Part shown: positions 39,401 to 51,800 of the stretch, in pieces | How the letters are laid out: each line of letters begins with the position of its first letter | Position numbering within the stretch: the first letter of the stretch is position 1 | Translations under genes and position numbers: made by a program | Notes under the pieces: model-generated | What the model saw: the letters and a program-made list of their open reading frames with translations, nothing else | Database searches by the model: none | What the model was told of the DNA's origin: nothing | NCBI GenBank assembly: GCA_036583965.1 | Contig: JAZBQD010000019.1 | Span: forward strand, 20,711,085-20,775,084 | Reading direction: 5' to 3' | DNA length: 64,000 bases | Source: Prunella strophiata | Taxonomy: Eukaryota > Chordata > Aves > Passeriformes > Prunellidae

Positions 39401-42400
39401 TTAAAAAGAAGCATTTTTAATATACCATAAATTCTCAGACACATTTTCCTCAAGAATGTGGAGCCTTAAAGCTGAGGATAGATCCAAGGAAGAGTTAGAT
39501 ATCCTGTTGAGAGCTGGGGAAAGGTTAGTAAATCTGACCTCATTCCTGCTTCCCTCCTGGGTGTTAGAGCAAAGGACAGCAAGGGGTGGAGTGCACAGAG
39601 CAGTTGCTCCCAGCCAGATTGTTGTGGTTTTAGAAGGGAGGTCTTGATGGGTGGGTCCTGAACCATCCCCAGGGGAGCAACATATATTAGTAGAAGTAGA
39701 TAGACCAAATTTTTATAAGAAGCAATGATAGACACTAGTGGTAAAATGAGATAAATCACCCTCAGCTGGAAACACTAAAGGTCATTTGTGATTTAGTACT
39801 CAGAGCAGCTTTGGAAAGGCAATCCTATCCTCTTCATTAATCATTAAAAGTCCTGTATTGAATAGCTTCTTTGTCTGCAAAAATTGCAAGATGCAGAAAT
39901 TTTTATGTTTTCCCTCCATGATGTTAGTTAATTTTGTATTTTTCATGTGTAATGCCCAAAGGCATTGCTTGTCCTTTTACTTATTCTTTCTCCAAAGTCT
40001 CTTATTTCTGATGCTGTGGTAGAATTACACTCTTGCCCACTCCAACCTCTCACTGTGTAAATGGCAAAGAGAAAAGAAGAAAAAAAGTGGCAAAAGGAAT
40101 AGGTAACATTTTGTATCCCAGCTTTGCACAGCACTGAGGCTCAGATCTTGTCTTGTGTCTAGCAGCAAGTCTTGCTGCTAATGAAAAGCCTTCTGCCATA
40201 GAAGACACATTTGCTGCCCCAGTGGGCCTGGGGCCTTCCTCTAAATTCATTGTTGAAGGACTCTCTTCCAGACTGCCCCTAGCTGGGTAAAGTGCATTTT
40301 ACCCTATGAGTAATGTAGGTAACATATATATTTACACATTGATATGTTTTCTGGCCCTCTGGTAAAATGTGAAACTCACAATTATCCCACTAAAGTGACT
40401 TTCTGCATAACACTGGAAACAATAATAATAAAAAAATCCAGTTTATTCTAGTGAAATGTAAAGAAAATAAATTAGCTACCAGATATAAAAAATAAAGAGG
40501 GGATATGAATTTCACAATTACCTGAGATTTAAGCAGAGCTTTGGATCTTTTCTGTTAAATTCATTTGGTAGAAAAAAATAGCTAATTTTTACAACTTGTG
40601 AGAATAGGGGTCAATTTCTTTCCAAAACTTAACTTTTGTCTAGAGCTCCACGTATCCTTGGATAACCCTTTTGTCAGTGATGATAAATATACTTCCAAAG
40701 ACTTCTGGAGACCTTTAACTTTGATGAGCAGTTCAATCAACATCCTCAGTTATGACATTACTTCTAATGGATTAGGGCTTTTTTTTCCACATACAATTGG
40801 GATGTGTCTCTTCCTATAAACAGGTTAGAGAAAATAAGCATTTCTGAATTGTCACGACAATTTCATCTAAGTCTGTAAGCTGTTATAGCCTACAATTTGA
40901 GAACAATTTAATTATGTGAACATTGCAATGGTAATAAGGAAGACTGCTTATTGCTAGCTCACAGCAGAGATTATACATGATAGGTAATGAGACAAAGCTG
41001 GCAGACAGTAGTAAACTTGGTCCTGGCAATTCCCCAGTCTGAACCTGCTGGTTTTGGAGAAGAGTGGGCATGTAACTGTTTTCATGGCCCTGTGGGTGCT
41101 TGTAGGTGGAAGCCATTTTGGGAGGTGCCAAATGGTGCCACGAAGTCCATGGATGTAGAATATGCTTTGTGCCTCTTTGGGACAAGACCAAATGGACATA
41201 AGCCCTCAAACCAGTATTTTTGTAGAGGATTGTTTCACCTGGCCTTTATATCTGCATATGCAGTCTCAAAGAAGCTACTCACTAGTAAAGAGTGAATCAG
41301 AAGAAGCACAAACAGAGGGCAATGGAATTGTGCAGGATTTCAGCAGAACCACAAGTGCCTTATTGTCTTATTTCTCTTGTTGCTTATGTGTAAGGCCTTT
41401 CCCTATTGTGAGAAATAAATGGCTCAATAATCCTACCCTCCTCCAAGTGGGCAGGATTATTTTTTTCCACATCCCCTACCATGCCTCTACCAACAGTATG
41501 TGAATGAGGGTATTGATGGGAAGATGAAGGAATGCTGACCCCAGACAAGATGTTGCCCTCTGATTTGATCCATTATGCACATCTCTGCCATCCAGGATTA
41601 TAAAGAGACCAACTTTATCTTATGTAAAAAGTGATTGATGCAGCTCATGTGTTCCAAGGCTCAATGGTGAGCCTTTTATTTGCGCTCCTCTACCCAGCTG
41701 CTGACTCTATAACCCAGGGTGGACTGTCAGGACATAGACATTTAAATGTGTATTTCATAGCTGTATTTTTAGTGTTTGTGTCTCAAAGTGGCCCTTTTGA
41801 CTCTGGTGTTATCAAATATCTTTTGAGCTTTGCACTCCTGGAATGTGAAATTGCCAGCCCCTTCACTAAAGTAACAGTTGTGCTCCAATGTCTCCTGGCC
41901 TCTTGTTCAATTTCTGTATCAGTAGATGTCTCTGCTTCAGTAGCGTGTGTGAGAATTGGGTCTGACTGCCTTTATTTCATTCTGTCATTGCCTGTTGCCC
42001 TCTGGAAGGTATACAGGGCATGAGACTATGTGGCTAGCATGCCACTGCATCACCAGTTTCCATTTTTGTTCTACTTCATGTTTGCTCTTCATCAGCTGTT
42101 TTAGAAAAACTCCGTGCAGTGAAAGAAGATCTTCTATTTGCAATGTCATATTCCTTTTTGGAATCCATCTGAGGGCTGTGCCTGTAACAGCTTTCTTGCT
42201 AAATGAGACAGAATTCACCTTTTTCATATTTTCATTGTGTCCATTTTTTCCCCCTTATGATTTGATGATTTGCAGATTAGGCATGTTTTAAGTCAGCAGT
42301 GAAATTCACTGTGCCCTGGGGACCACCACTTAAGGGTAATTTTAGCTCTTGGCACCCTGACTTAGCAGACACAGGTGGATACAGCTGCTGTGCACACAAA

Positions 42401-45400
42401 TGTTAAGCCTCTTGAGAAACAGCACACAAAGCCAAGCAAGAAGACGACACAACATATTATTCCTGCAAATTCCTGAACTCAACAGAACAGTGGTTGTGAA
42501 AGTGTGCAGTGTTCTGGTTGAATCTGCCTGAATGTGTGTAATTGCACCCATTGTTCATTCAGTCACAATGATGAAAACTGGTCCATTTTTTTCCTTCTTC
42601 CCTCCCTTTCTCTCCTTTTGTAATATGTGACTTTTTCTGTACCTTCCTCTTTGTGTCCTCTTTGCAAAAGGTCTTTACCAAATGGAAATGTTGCCTGGCA
42701 TTAATGGTTATACTCTGAAATAGCATTGCAGGCTGTAATAACATTCCATGAGAAATAAGCCATTATTTTTGAAAATGTGTGTTCTGTACAAGACTAGGTA
42801 ATATGTCAAAGTTCTTTGCCTCCTTGAATGTGGAACTCTGCTTCTGTGTTATCTCCATAATGCTGAAGCAACAACATGTTGCCACTGTTTATCACAATTT
42901 CAATAGACTTTAATGTTTTTTTTACATTTAAACATGTTTCTTCCTCTGTTTATGTAAACAAAGGTGTCTAGAACTGTAAAATGACTGAAAATGGGTTGCT
43001 GTTGTTGGGGCGGAGTTTGTTTTTGTCTTCTACACTGCTTTTAGGTCTTAAGTTCCTCTCAATGTTCTTGTACTGAGTTACATTTTCTCTCAGTTTTAAA
43101 GATTAATCATTAAGGCTTCTTTAGATAGCTTTCTGGTCATACAGAACCTCCAACAGAAACCACCAGCTGTATTATTTAGATATTCTTGTCTCAGAAAGCT
43201 CATCTTCATAACAACTGTATCAGAGAATTTATTAGCCGGAACTGTGCCACATTTTACAAAATATGCCAGACAATGGAAATGCTATCCAAACTGAGCTTTT
43301 GTAAGTACAGTTGGTATGAACTACATCTTTGGGAACCTTTTCTCACTAAGCCAGTTTGTCAGCCATTCTTCCTAATTTTTGTGCTGTTCACAGTGTTATT
43401 TCCTGGGATGGGAGTTAGTAAACATTTCCCAAACTTCCAGATGGGACCACAGTCCCTTTCTTCTCTATTTCATATCTGTCAGGGCTGATGCAAGACCCAA
43501 GTGAAGCAGGTTACAGGATTGGGAAACTAGTGTAGACCCATTGCTTCCTTTTTCTGTCAGAGCTCTGTTAAGCAAGGTTTGTTGCTGCTGATGCCACTAG
43601 GGAATGGCTGTCATCTGTGGCATAGCAGGTATGAATTCTTGTGAGGAGTTCAGTCTCTCCAGGGAGCCCAAATTACCCTTCCCAATAATTTCATTACTTG
43701 GCAGGAGCAGAAAGTGTGCTCTTTCAACAGTGAAGCTGATCCTCAGGGGCCTTTTCTCTTGTCTGCCAAGCAGTGATTGCCCAGGCCTGTCCCTTCACCT
43801 GAGACCACAGAGTTCAGTGCCAGTCATGCTGCCTTACACCATGACATGACCACCACAATATTCTGCACTTCCATAAATGACTCACTTTTTTGACTGCAGG
43901 CAAGTCACATTCTCAGTGCCTCAGTTTCTCTGTGGAACTCACTTCCCTTTTTTGAGGAGGTAGTGAAGGTAGTGAATATTTGATTAATGCTTTCAGAAAC
44001 AGGGGTAATTATAATCTCCATTCACCCCTTCTTTCCTGTGACAGTATGATGAAATGTAATCCGTAACAATCAATCACCCAGAACTAAATAAAAGAGCCTC
44101 AAAAGGTAAAATGGAAGCTATTGTGGATGCTAGAGGCTAAAAGCTTTAAGAGATGGAAGTGAGCTAGTTTGGATAACTATTTTTTGATGATGCTAGTAGC
44201 AAAATTATTCAGTACATGCAAATGGTAAATATAAACTTCAAAATGTAAGCTCTAAATCCAAATTTTACCTAGGATTATCCCTAGGAAAAACAAGTCAGGG
44301 AGAAGATCTGGAAATGTCTATCTTCAGCAGTCCTAAAAAGATGACAGTATAAGGATGATGTAAGAAGGACACTCAGAATCAGGGCTGCTTCTGGTGGTGC
44401 ACATGTGGATGCTGTTAGGGTTGGATGCCGTGTATTTTTAACTTCAAGATGAATCTTTCCTCTGAATGATGATTTATTTTTCATTTCAGTAAAAACCATC
44501 TAAACACATGCAATTAAGTCACAAGTTCAGACCCCACAAAAGGAATCTCAGTTGTTTTGAACCTCTCTTACTGTGTATCCACATGACCATGTGTCAATGC
44601 AAACACTGTCCCTTGAAATAAATTTTGTGTCAATACCACATGTATAGGAACTCAGCAGATATTTGGTTATACAATGAGGAGGGTTGTATTTTCTTATGAA
44701 AAGAGAATACATATGATTTGATGGAAAGAATGTAAAAACCATTTGTCAACTGCTCAGTAAGGTGAGTGCTGGATATACTTAACAATTTGCTTTGATGGTG
44801 GTGTGCATTTTCTAATTTATTGGATGCCTGCTTCCTTCATAAAGTAAATTATGTATCATTAATCTTGCTTGGAAGCTGGTACCTTCAAGATAATTTAGTG
44901 ATTATTTTCTTAGATAATCTACCAGTTAAGAAAGTATGATGTGATCAATATAGAGAACTAATCTAGCTATCAATGATTTATGTGTGTACATGTACAATAT
45001 ATGCCACACCACACTTGACCTCTCCTCTCAAAGGCATTCACATTTGTTTTGGGGAGTGAAATATTTTATTTCACATCTTTTGGCACTCAATGTTGATAGC
45101 AGGCAAGATTTATAATGGCAAAGGGAGTACATTGATTGATTCCTACACTCATCTACCTAAACATTTCTAAAATGTGGGAAATTAGCACTGATTCTTCAAT
45201 AACCTCCATGAAGCCAAAGCCATGAATCAGTGTGCACTGCAAGACCTGGGCTATAATCAGTGTTGGGAGGACAGATTGATTTTTGATTCAAGAAAGCAAT
45301 TAAGCATGTGCTTAACTTTGAGCACATTTTATACCTATGGTAATCAGCTACCACAAAACCCATGTGCTTTTATAGCACAGCACTGGAGCCCTGAGAGGGC

Positions 45401-46866
45401 AGTCCAAAGCCCATCCTACTCACCTGGAAATCACAGGAGGTTGTGACAAGAATGACTGAAGTGGGTGTAAGGAATTGAGCTGAGGCAGGGACAGCTGGTG
45501 CCTGTTTGCCTGCTGGGTAACTGTGTCCATGTGCACTCCCACAGTGCATGGATGTCCCTGGAGCTGTGCCTGAGCCTGCTGGGCATGGTGGGATGCTCCA
45601 GTGGGACTGCCCAGTGAACTTGTTCTCAAACAGAGCCTGGAGGCCACATGTTGCAAACCATACAGGGCCAGATATTATGGTCTAAAATGCAGCAAAGATG
45701 AAACCCAGTGGTTTTTTGGAGGTAAAGTCTATTGAATCAGACCCTGTTCAGCAGACACTCAACCATCTTCAGGGACAAGAAATATTCTTTCCTTCCAGCT
45801 TGGTTGCATTTCTAACCTGATATTCCTGTTACAATAATAAAAAATTGAGACAGGATCTATTTGCTTTTTGTGGAAAGTGTAGCTAATTGAGAAGGTAAAG
45901 TGGTTTGAAGAAAGTATGGCTCTGCCTGTGTCTTCTCCCCAGCTGTGAGGTTTTGAAGAAATATGGGTAAATAAATATATCTTTGATGAAGTCCATTTCC
46001 ACTTCCTTCTGTGAGTTTGATGGTTCAAGTTGGAGCTGGAGGTATAATTACTACTACTTTCCAGTGGCAGATATTTCTGTCATGGTTCTAAACCAAAGGG
46101 GTGTTTTGATCAGAAGTCTGTTCTCAGGAGATGTTCTGGCTGATTCAACTGATAAATCAATGGTGTAATGCTATGGAAATTAAAAGGCAAAAAGCAGTTC
46201 TCTGTTACTTTCATTTATACCATGTAAATGACAATGGAGCATGATCTGCTCTCTTGTTTCATGGAAGAGTATAGTCCTATAGCCCAAAAGGTAAAAGAAG
46301 TATCTGAACTTTGGACTGTTCAACTGAAGTTGATTTTTGAACTTTTAAGGTTTACTTACCACTGAAGCTAATGTGTTCCAGAAAAAGCTGTCTCACTTTG
46401 TGACCTTCTAATGACTAACTATTCTGCTCTATTCCATTTTTTATTTCACACCTCTCACCTTCGTGTTTGGATGCCAGTGAGATGAACACCTTGAAAAGTG
46501 ATTGAATTCAAAGGACTCGAAGTTTTTCCCTAACTTTATTTTTATAGAAACCTATTTTTTGCTCCAGTTAGCTGGCCTCTTGGAGATTGCTTTCTGACAG
46601 TAACCTGGGAACACTGCAGCCTATTATCCCCCAGGATCAAAGGACATGGGGTTTTTTTTTGCAATGGAGCCTTTTCCAATGTTATATCAACCATAGTAGC
46701 AGAGAATCTGCACACAGGAGTGTTGAACCCATTTGGGCTTTAGGATGTAAAGGGTTATTTCATTAATTTTTCACCATAGAAAATGTAGCTTGAAAGATGG
46801 CTTGAGTCATTTCACAAGACACAAATGGGATAAAAATGTATACATCGCTTTGATATATATAGACAG
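33462..46866. other. noncoding DNA, no gene recognised
   Basis: Apart from the candidate element at 34020-34370, this stretch has an AAAAC-rich run near 34889-34950 and a long purine-biased part (about 35270-36980). Conserved-looking pieces occur near 43180-43310 and 44820-45000. Nothing is recognisable as a gene, RNA or transposon. Confidence 0.5.
34020..34370. promoter_or_regulatory. candidate conserved noncoding element
   Basis: Non-repetitive AT-rich sequence dense in motifs such as CAATTAATT, TTTAATGATTG and GCCTAATCAGCCC, ending near CAATAAAG at 34340. There is no open frame. The texture resembles developmental enhancers found in deserts next to neural genes, but this is a judgement from composition; only an alignment would prove it. 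Confidence 0.35.
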
Positions 46867-47412
46867 CATAGAATTGTAGAACAATGCAAGTTGGAAAGGG
46901 CCTTCAAGATCCTTCAGTCCAACAATTTACCTAGCACTGCTAAGTCCACCACTAAATAATGTCCCTGAACACCACATCTACATATCTTTTAAAGACCTCT
47001 GGGGATAGTGACCCAACCACTTCCCTGGGCAGCCTGTTCTAATGCTTTAAAACCCTTTCCATGAAGAAATTTTTCCTAATAACCCATCTAAACCTCCCCT
47101 AGCATAACCTGAAGTTATTTCTTCTTGTCCTATTGCTTGTTACTTGGGAAAAGAGACCAACACTCACCTTGCTAAGACCTCCTTTCAGACAGTTATCAGG
47201 AGAGATAAGATCTGCCCAGAGTCTCCTTTTCTCCAGGCTAAACAATGCCAGCTCCTTCAGCTACCCCTTGTAAGGTGTGTGTTCTAGACCCTTCTTTTCT
47301 GCCAGCAGGCAGATTTCCAGCCTCTCTATCCCCAGCCTGGAGCATTGCATGGGGTTGCTGTGACCAAAGTACAGGACCCAGCATTGGTCTTGTTGAACCT
47401 CATGGAGTTGGT
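46867..47412 (-). mobile_element. CR1 LINE fragment, antisense
   Basis: The reverse complement carries the CR1 3' region. On the + strand it begins CATAGAATTGTAGAAC and AAGTTGGAAAGGGCCTTCAAG. It continues with TGGGCAGCCTGTTCTAATGC, then TCTTCTTGTCCTATTGCTTG and CTTTTCTCCAGGCTAAACAA, and finally GACCCAGCATTGGTCTTGTTGAACCTCATG. These match the general CR1 3'UTR and distal ORF2 pattern. The element is 5'-truncated near 47412 and diverged, so inactive. Confidence 0.92.
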
Positions 47413-47419
47413 GATGAGG

Positions 47420-47444
47420 ATATAACAGATGTTATCTGTTATAT
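47420..47444. repeat. perfect 11-bp inverted repeat (hairpin) at CR1 edge
   Basis: ATATAACAGAT (47420-47430) and ATCTGTTATAT (47434-47444) are exact reverse complements with a 3-base loop GTT. It lies right beside the truncated end of the antisense CR1. Confidence 0.9.
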
Positions 47445-48498
47445 AGCAGACATTGGATGGCCATCTGCTGCCTATTGTAAGGAGCATGGGGCAAGGCCTT
47501 TAATTAAAAAGATGGCAGATTTGCCTGGATGCATACAGGATCAACTGGTCTTTGCTTATATCTAAAACCACCCAGATCCTCCCAATTTCTGTTCACTTGC
47601 TTTATGTGCTTAAATTTTCCTTAATGAAGTTTTCTAGAAAACAATATGTCCTGTTATTCATGCCTAGAAATGCATTGAGTGGAGGGTCAATGGTGCTGAG
47701 TTCTGAAGTTCACCTATCTGCTCCTTAATGGCTAATGGAAGAAATTTTTTTGAATACAGCAAGCCCATGGATCTCTGCACCAAGATGAATGTTTTATCCT
47801 TACATCCTTTTGTTCAGTGACTTAGTCATAAGAGCTGTCACTTCAGAGATGGGAGATTGAGATTAATTTTCTCTCTGTCTGAGGTTTGAAGTTGCATCTC
47901 CCACACTAATGGTCTGAATATCAGTTAATTAAATATCATGGGGTGAATAATCTCTTTTTCCCTTGAAACTGTACCAGTTCATATAGAAAAATAAGTGACT
48001 GAAAATCTGGATGGAGAAATTAAAAAGGACGTTACTGCTTCAGAATTACAAAGCTACAGGGGAAATGGAAAAAATATTTGGCTTCAGTAAACCTTATCTG
48101 TATATTCACTGAAATTACACAGACACTGGAACTCAGGTCTCCCCTTTGCCAGATGGGTGGCGCAACCATCTGTGTTTCTGTGGATTTCATAGGACAAAAA
48201 GGGTCCTAAAATGTTGATGCTGTACAATGCTTGATTCTGGTTGCAAGGGCCAACTACCTTTGAGAATCTAGCACTGACTTTTTGCAATGGCTGGGGTGTT
48301 TTATAGTTAGTAATTATGGAAATTATCTATTATAATTTGCATTTTTATATACTTCATTCACTTAGCTGAATAATTATAGCTTAGGATTTAATTATCCCAA
48401 ACACATATCCTTCTTGCCTCTAATTTTAGTCTGTTCTACTACACCTGTCTCTCATCTGCTGTGTTCATCTCAGTCACAATATGATTGGAATGTATTTC
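47445..48498. other. noncoding DNA between two CR1 copies
   Basis: Unique sequence; nothing recognised. AT-rich ATTA-dense sequence near 48300-48400 may be a conserved element. Confidence 0.5.
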
Positions 48499-48820
48499 AT
48501 GGAATCATAGAATGCATTGGGTGGGAAGGGACCTTAAAGATCACTTAGTTCCATCCCCCTTCCACTAGACCAGGTTGTTCAGAGCTCCATTCAGCCTGGC
48601 CTTGAACACCTCCAGGAACCACAGTTTCTCTAAGAAGCCTGTGCTAGTGCCACACCACACTCACAGTAATGATTTTTTACCAAACCCCTGATTTTAACCC
48701 ACTTTCTTTTAGTTTGAAGCCATTCCCCTTGTCCTGTTGCCACATGCCCTTGTAAAAAGGCCCTCTCCATCCTTCTTGTAGGCTCCCTACAGGTACTGGA
48801 AGGTATTTGTCTTCTGTACC
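48499..48820 (-). mobile_element. CR1 LINE 3' fragment, antisense
   Basis: On the + strand it starts CATGGAATCATAGAATGC and GGGTGGGAAGGGACCTTAAAG, then has CCAGGTTGTTCAGAGCTCCA and GCCTTGAACACCTCCAGG, then CCCCTTGTCCTGTTGCCACA. It fades after GGTACTGGAAGG. This is the reverse complement of the CR1 3'UTR. It is truncated and inactive. Confidence 0.93.
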
Positions 48821-51800
48821 TTTCTTTTACTAAGATTTCTGATCTCTGTGTCAATGACTCTCTTGTTCTCTGAGCTGCTTCAGTTAGTATACAATTCTCT
48901 AAATCTTCTTAGAAGCTAACTTTTTTCCTTTTTTGATGTTTCCCCCTTATTTAACATGCTCTTAAAATAGAAATAAAACCATATTGTAGATCTATTAATT
49001 TTAAGCAATATCTCTTTCCTCTTGAGATCATTATTTTTATAAACCTTTTTAGAATATAAAGGGAAATATAAATATTTTTAGGACAGAAAGTGAAAAAGTC
49101 ACTCTAAATGAGAAACAGCTAACAGTGCAGAACAGAAATTTTGAACTTCTTCACTTGCAACTCAGACAAATCTGTGGTTGAAAACAGAGTGCTGAAAAAT
49201 CTTCTGATGATGAGCTATGCCATTAAACTTCCTGACAACTTCATTTCTTATCAATGTGGCAGTCCTACAGTGTTTTGATTCTCTCCTGTTTGATTTTCTT
49301 GTACTTGGTGTAACAGTGCTGACTGATACACAACTTAGCAAATTTTTACATTAAGAAGAGGCATTCCCTCCTCAAAATAGCTGAATATTTTGAGCAGTAT
49401 ATATTGAATTTTGCTATGTTGTCAGTTCTTGCTGAATGCCAGTAGAATAATCTGCCTCTGGCACTGTTACAGTGGTGAAACTAATGTTCTTGAGATCTCA
49501 AGGTAAACAAAAACTGGTTGCAACTGTTGAGCAACATCTGCAGCTCTTGGAGAGTAGAACAAAGAAGACAGCAACAAAAGTCATATTATTTATTTCCATT
49601 TATATTCCTTTGTCATACCAGAAAGATACTTTTTTTTTTTTTTTTTTTTTTTTTGGTAGGTGGTGTTCATTGCAGCTGCCAAAGTGTAAAATTATGGAGC
49701 TAAACCTCTTTGCTGAAATGATGTCCAAGGCTAATTCATCTGTCACATGGCATCCTACATCTGGACATGCAAAAAACTGTTTATGGGAGAGTCCCCCACG
49801 GGTAGGATCACTGCAAGTGATTGGCATATGAAGAAAATTCCAACATACTAAAGTTAGGAAATACAATCTCTGTGTGGAAGTTATTGCTGGAAGGCATATG
49901 TTTCATTCTAACCTGCTGGGCTATATACTGTTAAATCTGGAAAAGAACAGGAGTGTGATTATGAAAATGAAGCTAGATACCTGCAAACAAGCAAGCAGCA
50001 ATTTTGCTGGGATATGACTCTGTAAGTGCAGAACACTCAATGCCAGCCAGGTGGAAGGTTGTAGTAGCTGTTTAAAATCAACTGGGTTTAATCAGTCAAG
50101 CAGCACATTTTTGGGAAATGTGATTTTGTTTTCAAACTAGGTTGGACAGCAGGTTCCCCTGTAATGTATTCCACAGCATTGCCAGCCTCCAGCCATCAGC
50201 TGTGGATGGATTTACCCTGAATTACCATGGTGAGCACGAGGTTCAGATTTCAGCCTTATGTATTTATTGTGAATAAGATTTCAGAGACTGGGAAAATTTG
50301 GAGCTGCATGTAGTGACTGGTAATTTGAGTCACTGTATGAGCCCAAGCTATAATATGTCTGCATAGAGCACAAGGAGTTGAAGGAATAAAAAACTTCTTG
50401 AGGTGATGCTGTATCACTGGGATCTTCCTCCATGCCTTTGCCTTTGTGTAGTTGTTGATGAACTACAACAAAAGTACTGATATGGGCATCACACTGCTGA
50501 TACAGACACAGCAACCTGTCTCTTCAGCAACACTGCTGGGAGCAGTATGCTGCTACTAGCACAGGATAATTCCTACTCTGCATCAGATTCCCATAAAATA
50601 CCAACACCTTCACTGTCCCAGTTTTTGATTTCAAGATGCTTGGTGATCTGAGCCTGTTAACTGAAGAGTCACCTTCAGGACTAAGTGCTCAAAGACTTCT
50701 CTGTTAGAGATAAATTGTACACAGCAAGAGTGAAACTTGCAGGTGTTGGAAGTAGAACTGTAGCTGCATCAGTCTGTGATCATGTTGGCCTCAAAACTAT
50801 CTCAAACTTAAATTTATTATGGTCTGCTGTTTAACTACCTTTGGTAAATAGCAGCTGAAATACAGAAAATGTTCAATAAGTAACTGAACAATAAACCAAC
50901 ATGAAAACCTCATCTTCTTTAAGTAATAAAGCAAGAAGCAGAGAATCTGAGAAGTATTTGAGAAGTATCAGTGATGTGCAAGTGCCAGTAAGGTGCTTCT
51001 AAAACATGTAATAACACTACATTAGAACAGGGAATTGAACAATCAGAGCAATATAATGTGTCACATTTCCCATCTATTTCCCTTTTCAGTTTTTTGAATT
51101 AAATTCAATGGTTGTTCTGATTGAAAAGTTTTTGAGCAAGACCACTTACTCCCTTTCCTAAAATAAAGTATATTCTTCTAGGATAAATAGCTCTACTTTT
51201 ATTCCATCTCCAGTAGAATCTGGACTGTTGACTATACTGGTAGCTGGTAGCAGGTCTTTGTAGGAAGTAACAGAATAAGCAGTTCATTACTCCCAGTTCA
51301 GAAAATCCTGTTTTCTAAAACTGAAATGATGCAGGGAAAGAAGTCCTTCCAGAAAGCGTAATTCCAGATTCTGAAATTTCAAGATATTTGCATTTGAAGA
51401 ATGCAGAAGGCATCTCTTCATGCAGCCTCAGACTTGGAAACAGAGTTAATGTGGTCCTACACATGACTATGACAAAGCAAGAGCCTAAGCTGCTGTGCAA
51501 CAAAGAACATTGCATATACAGAGACTAAGAAATCCTGAAGTGCTGACTCTCATAATTGCATCCCAGGATATAAGAATCAACCCATGCTAGATTCTTTCCA
51601 GCTTGTGATAGACATATATAATCAATTATTTTCAGAATATCTCAAATCCTGTAAAATCAGGGCTAGGTTAGACAGGATCCAAGCACAAAATAGACTGAAT
51701 TAAAAGGCAATTGAAAAAAGAGCTAAGGAATATTAAGCTGAAACCAAAGCCCCAGCAGAAACTGCTTTTGTTCTCATAGCTGGGGGCAGAGTCAGTGATC

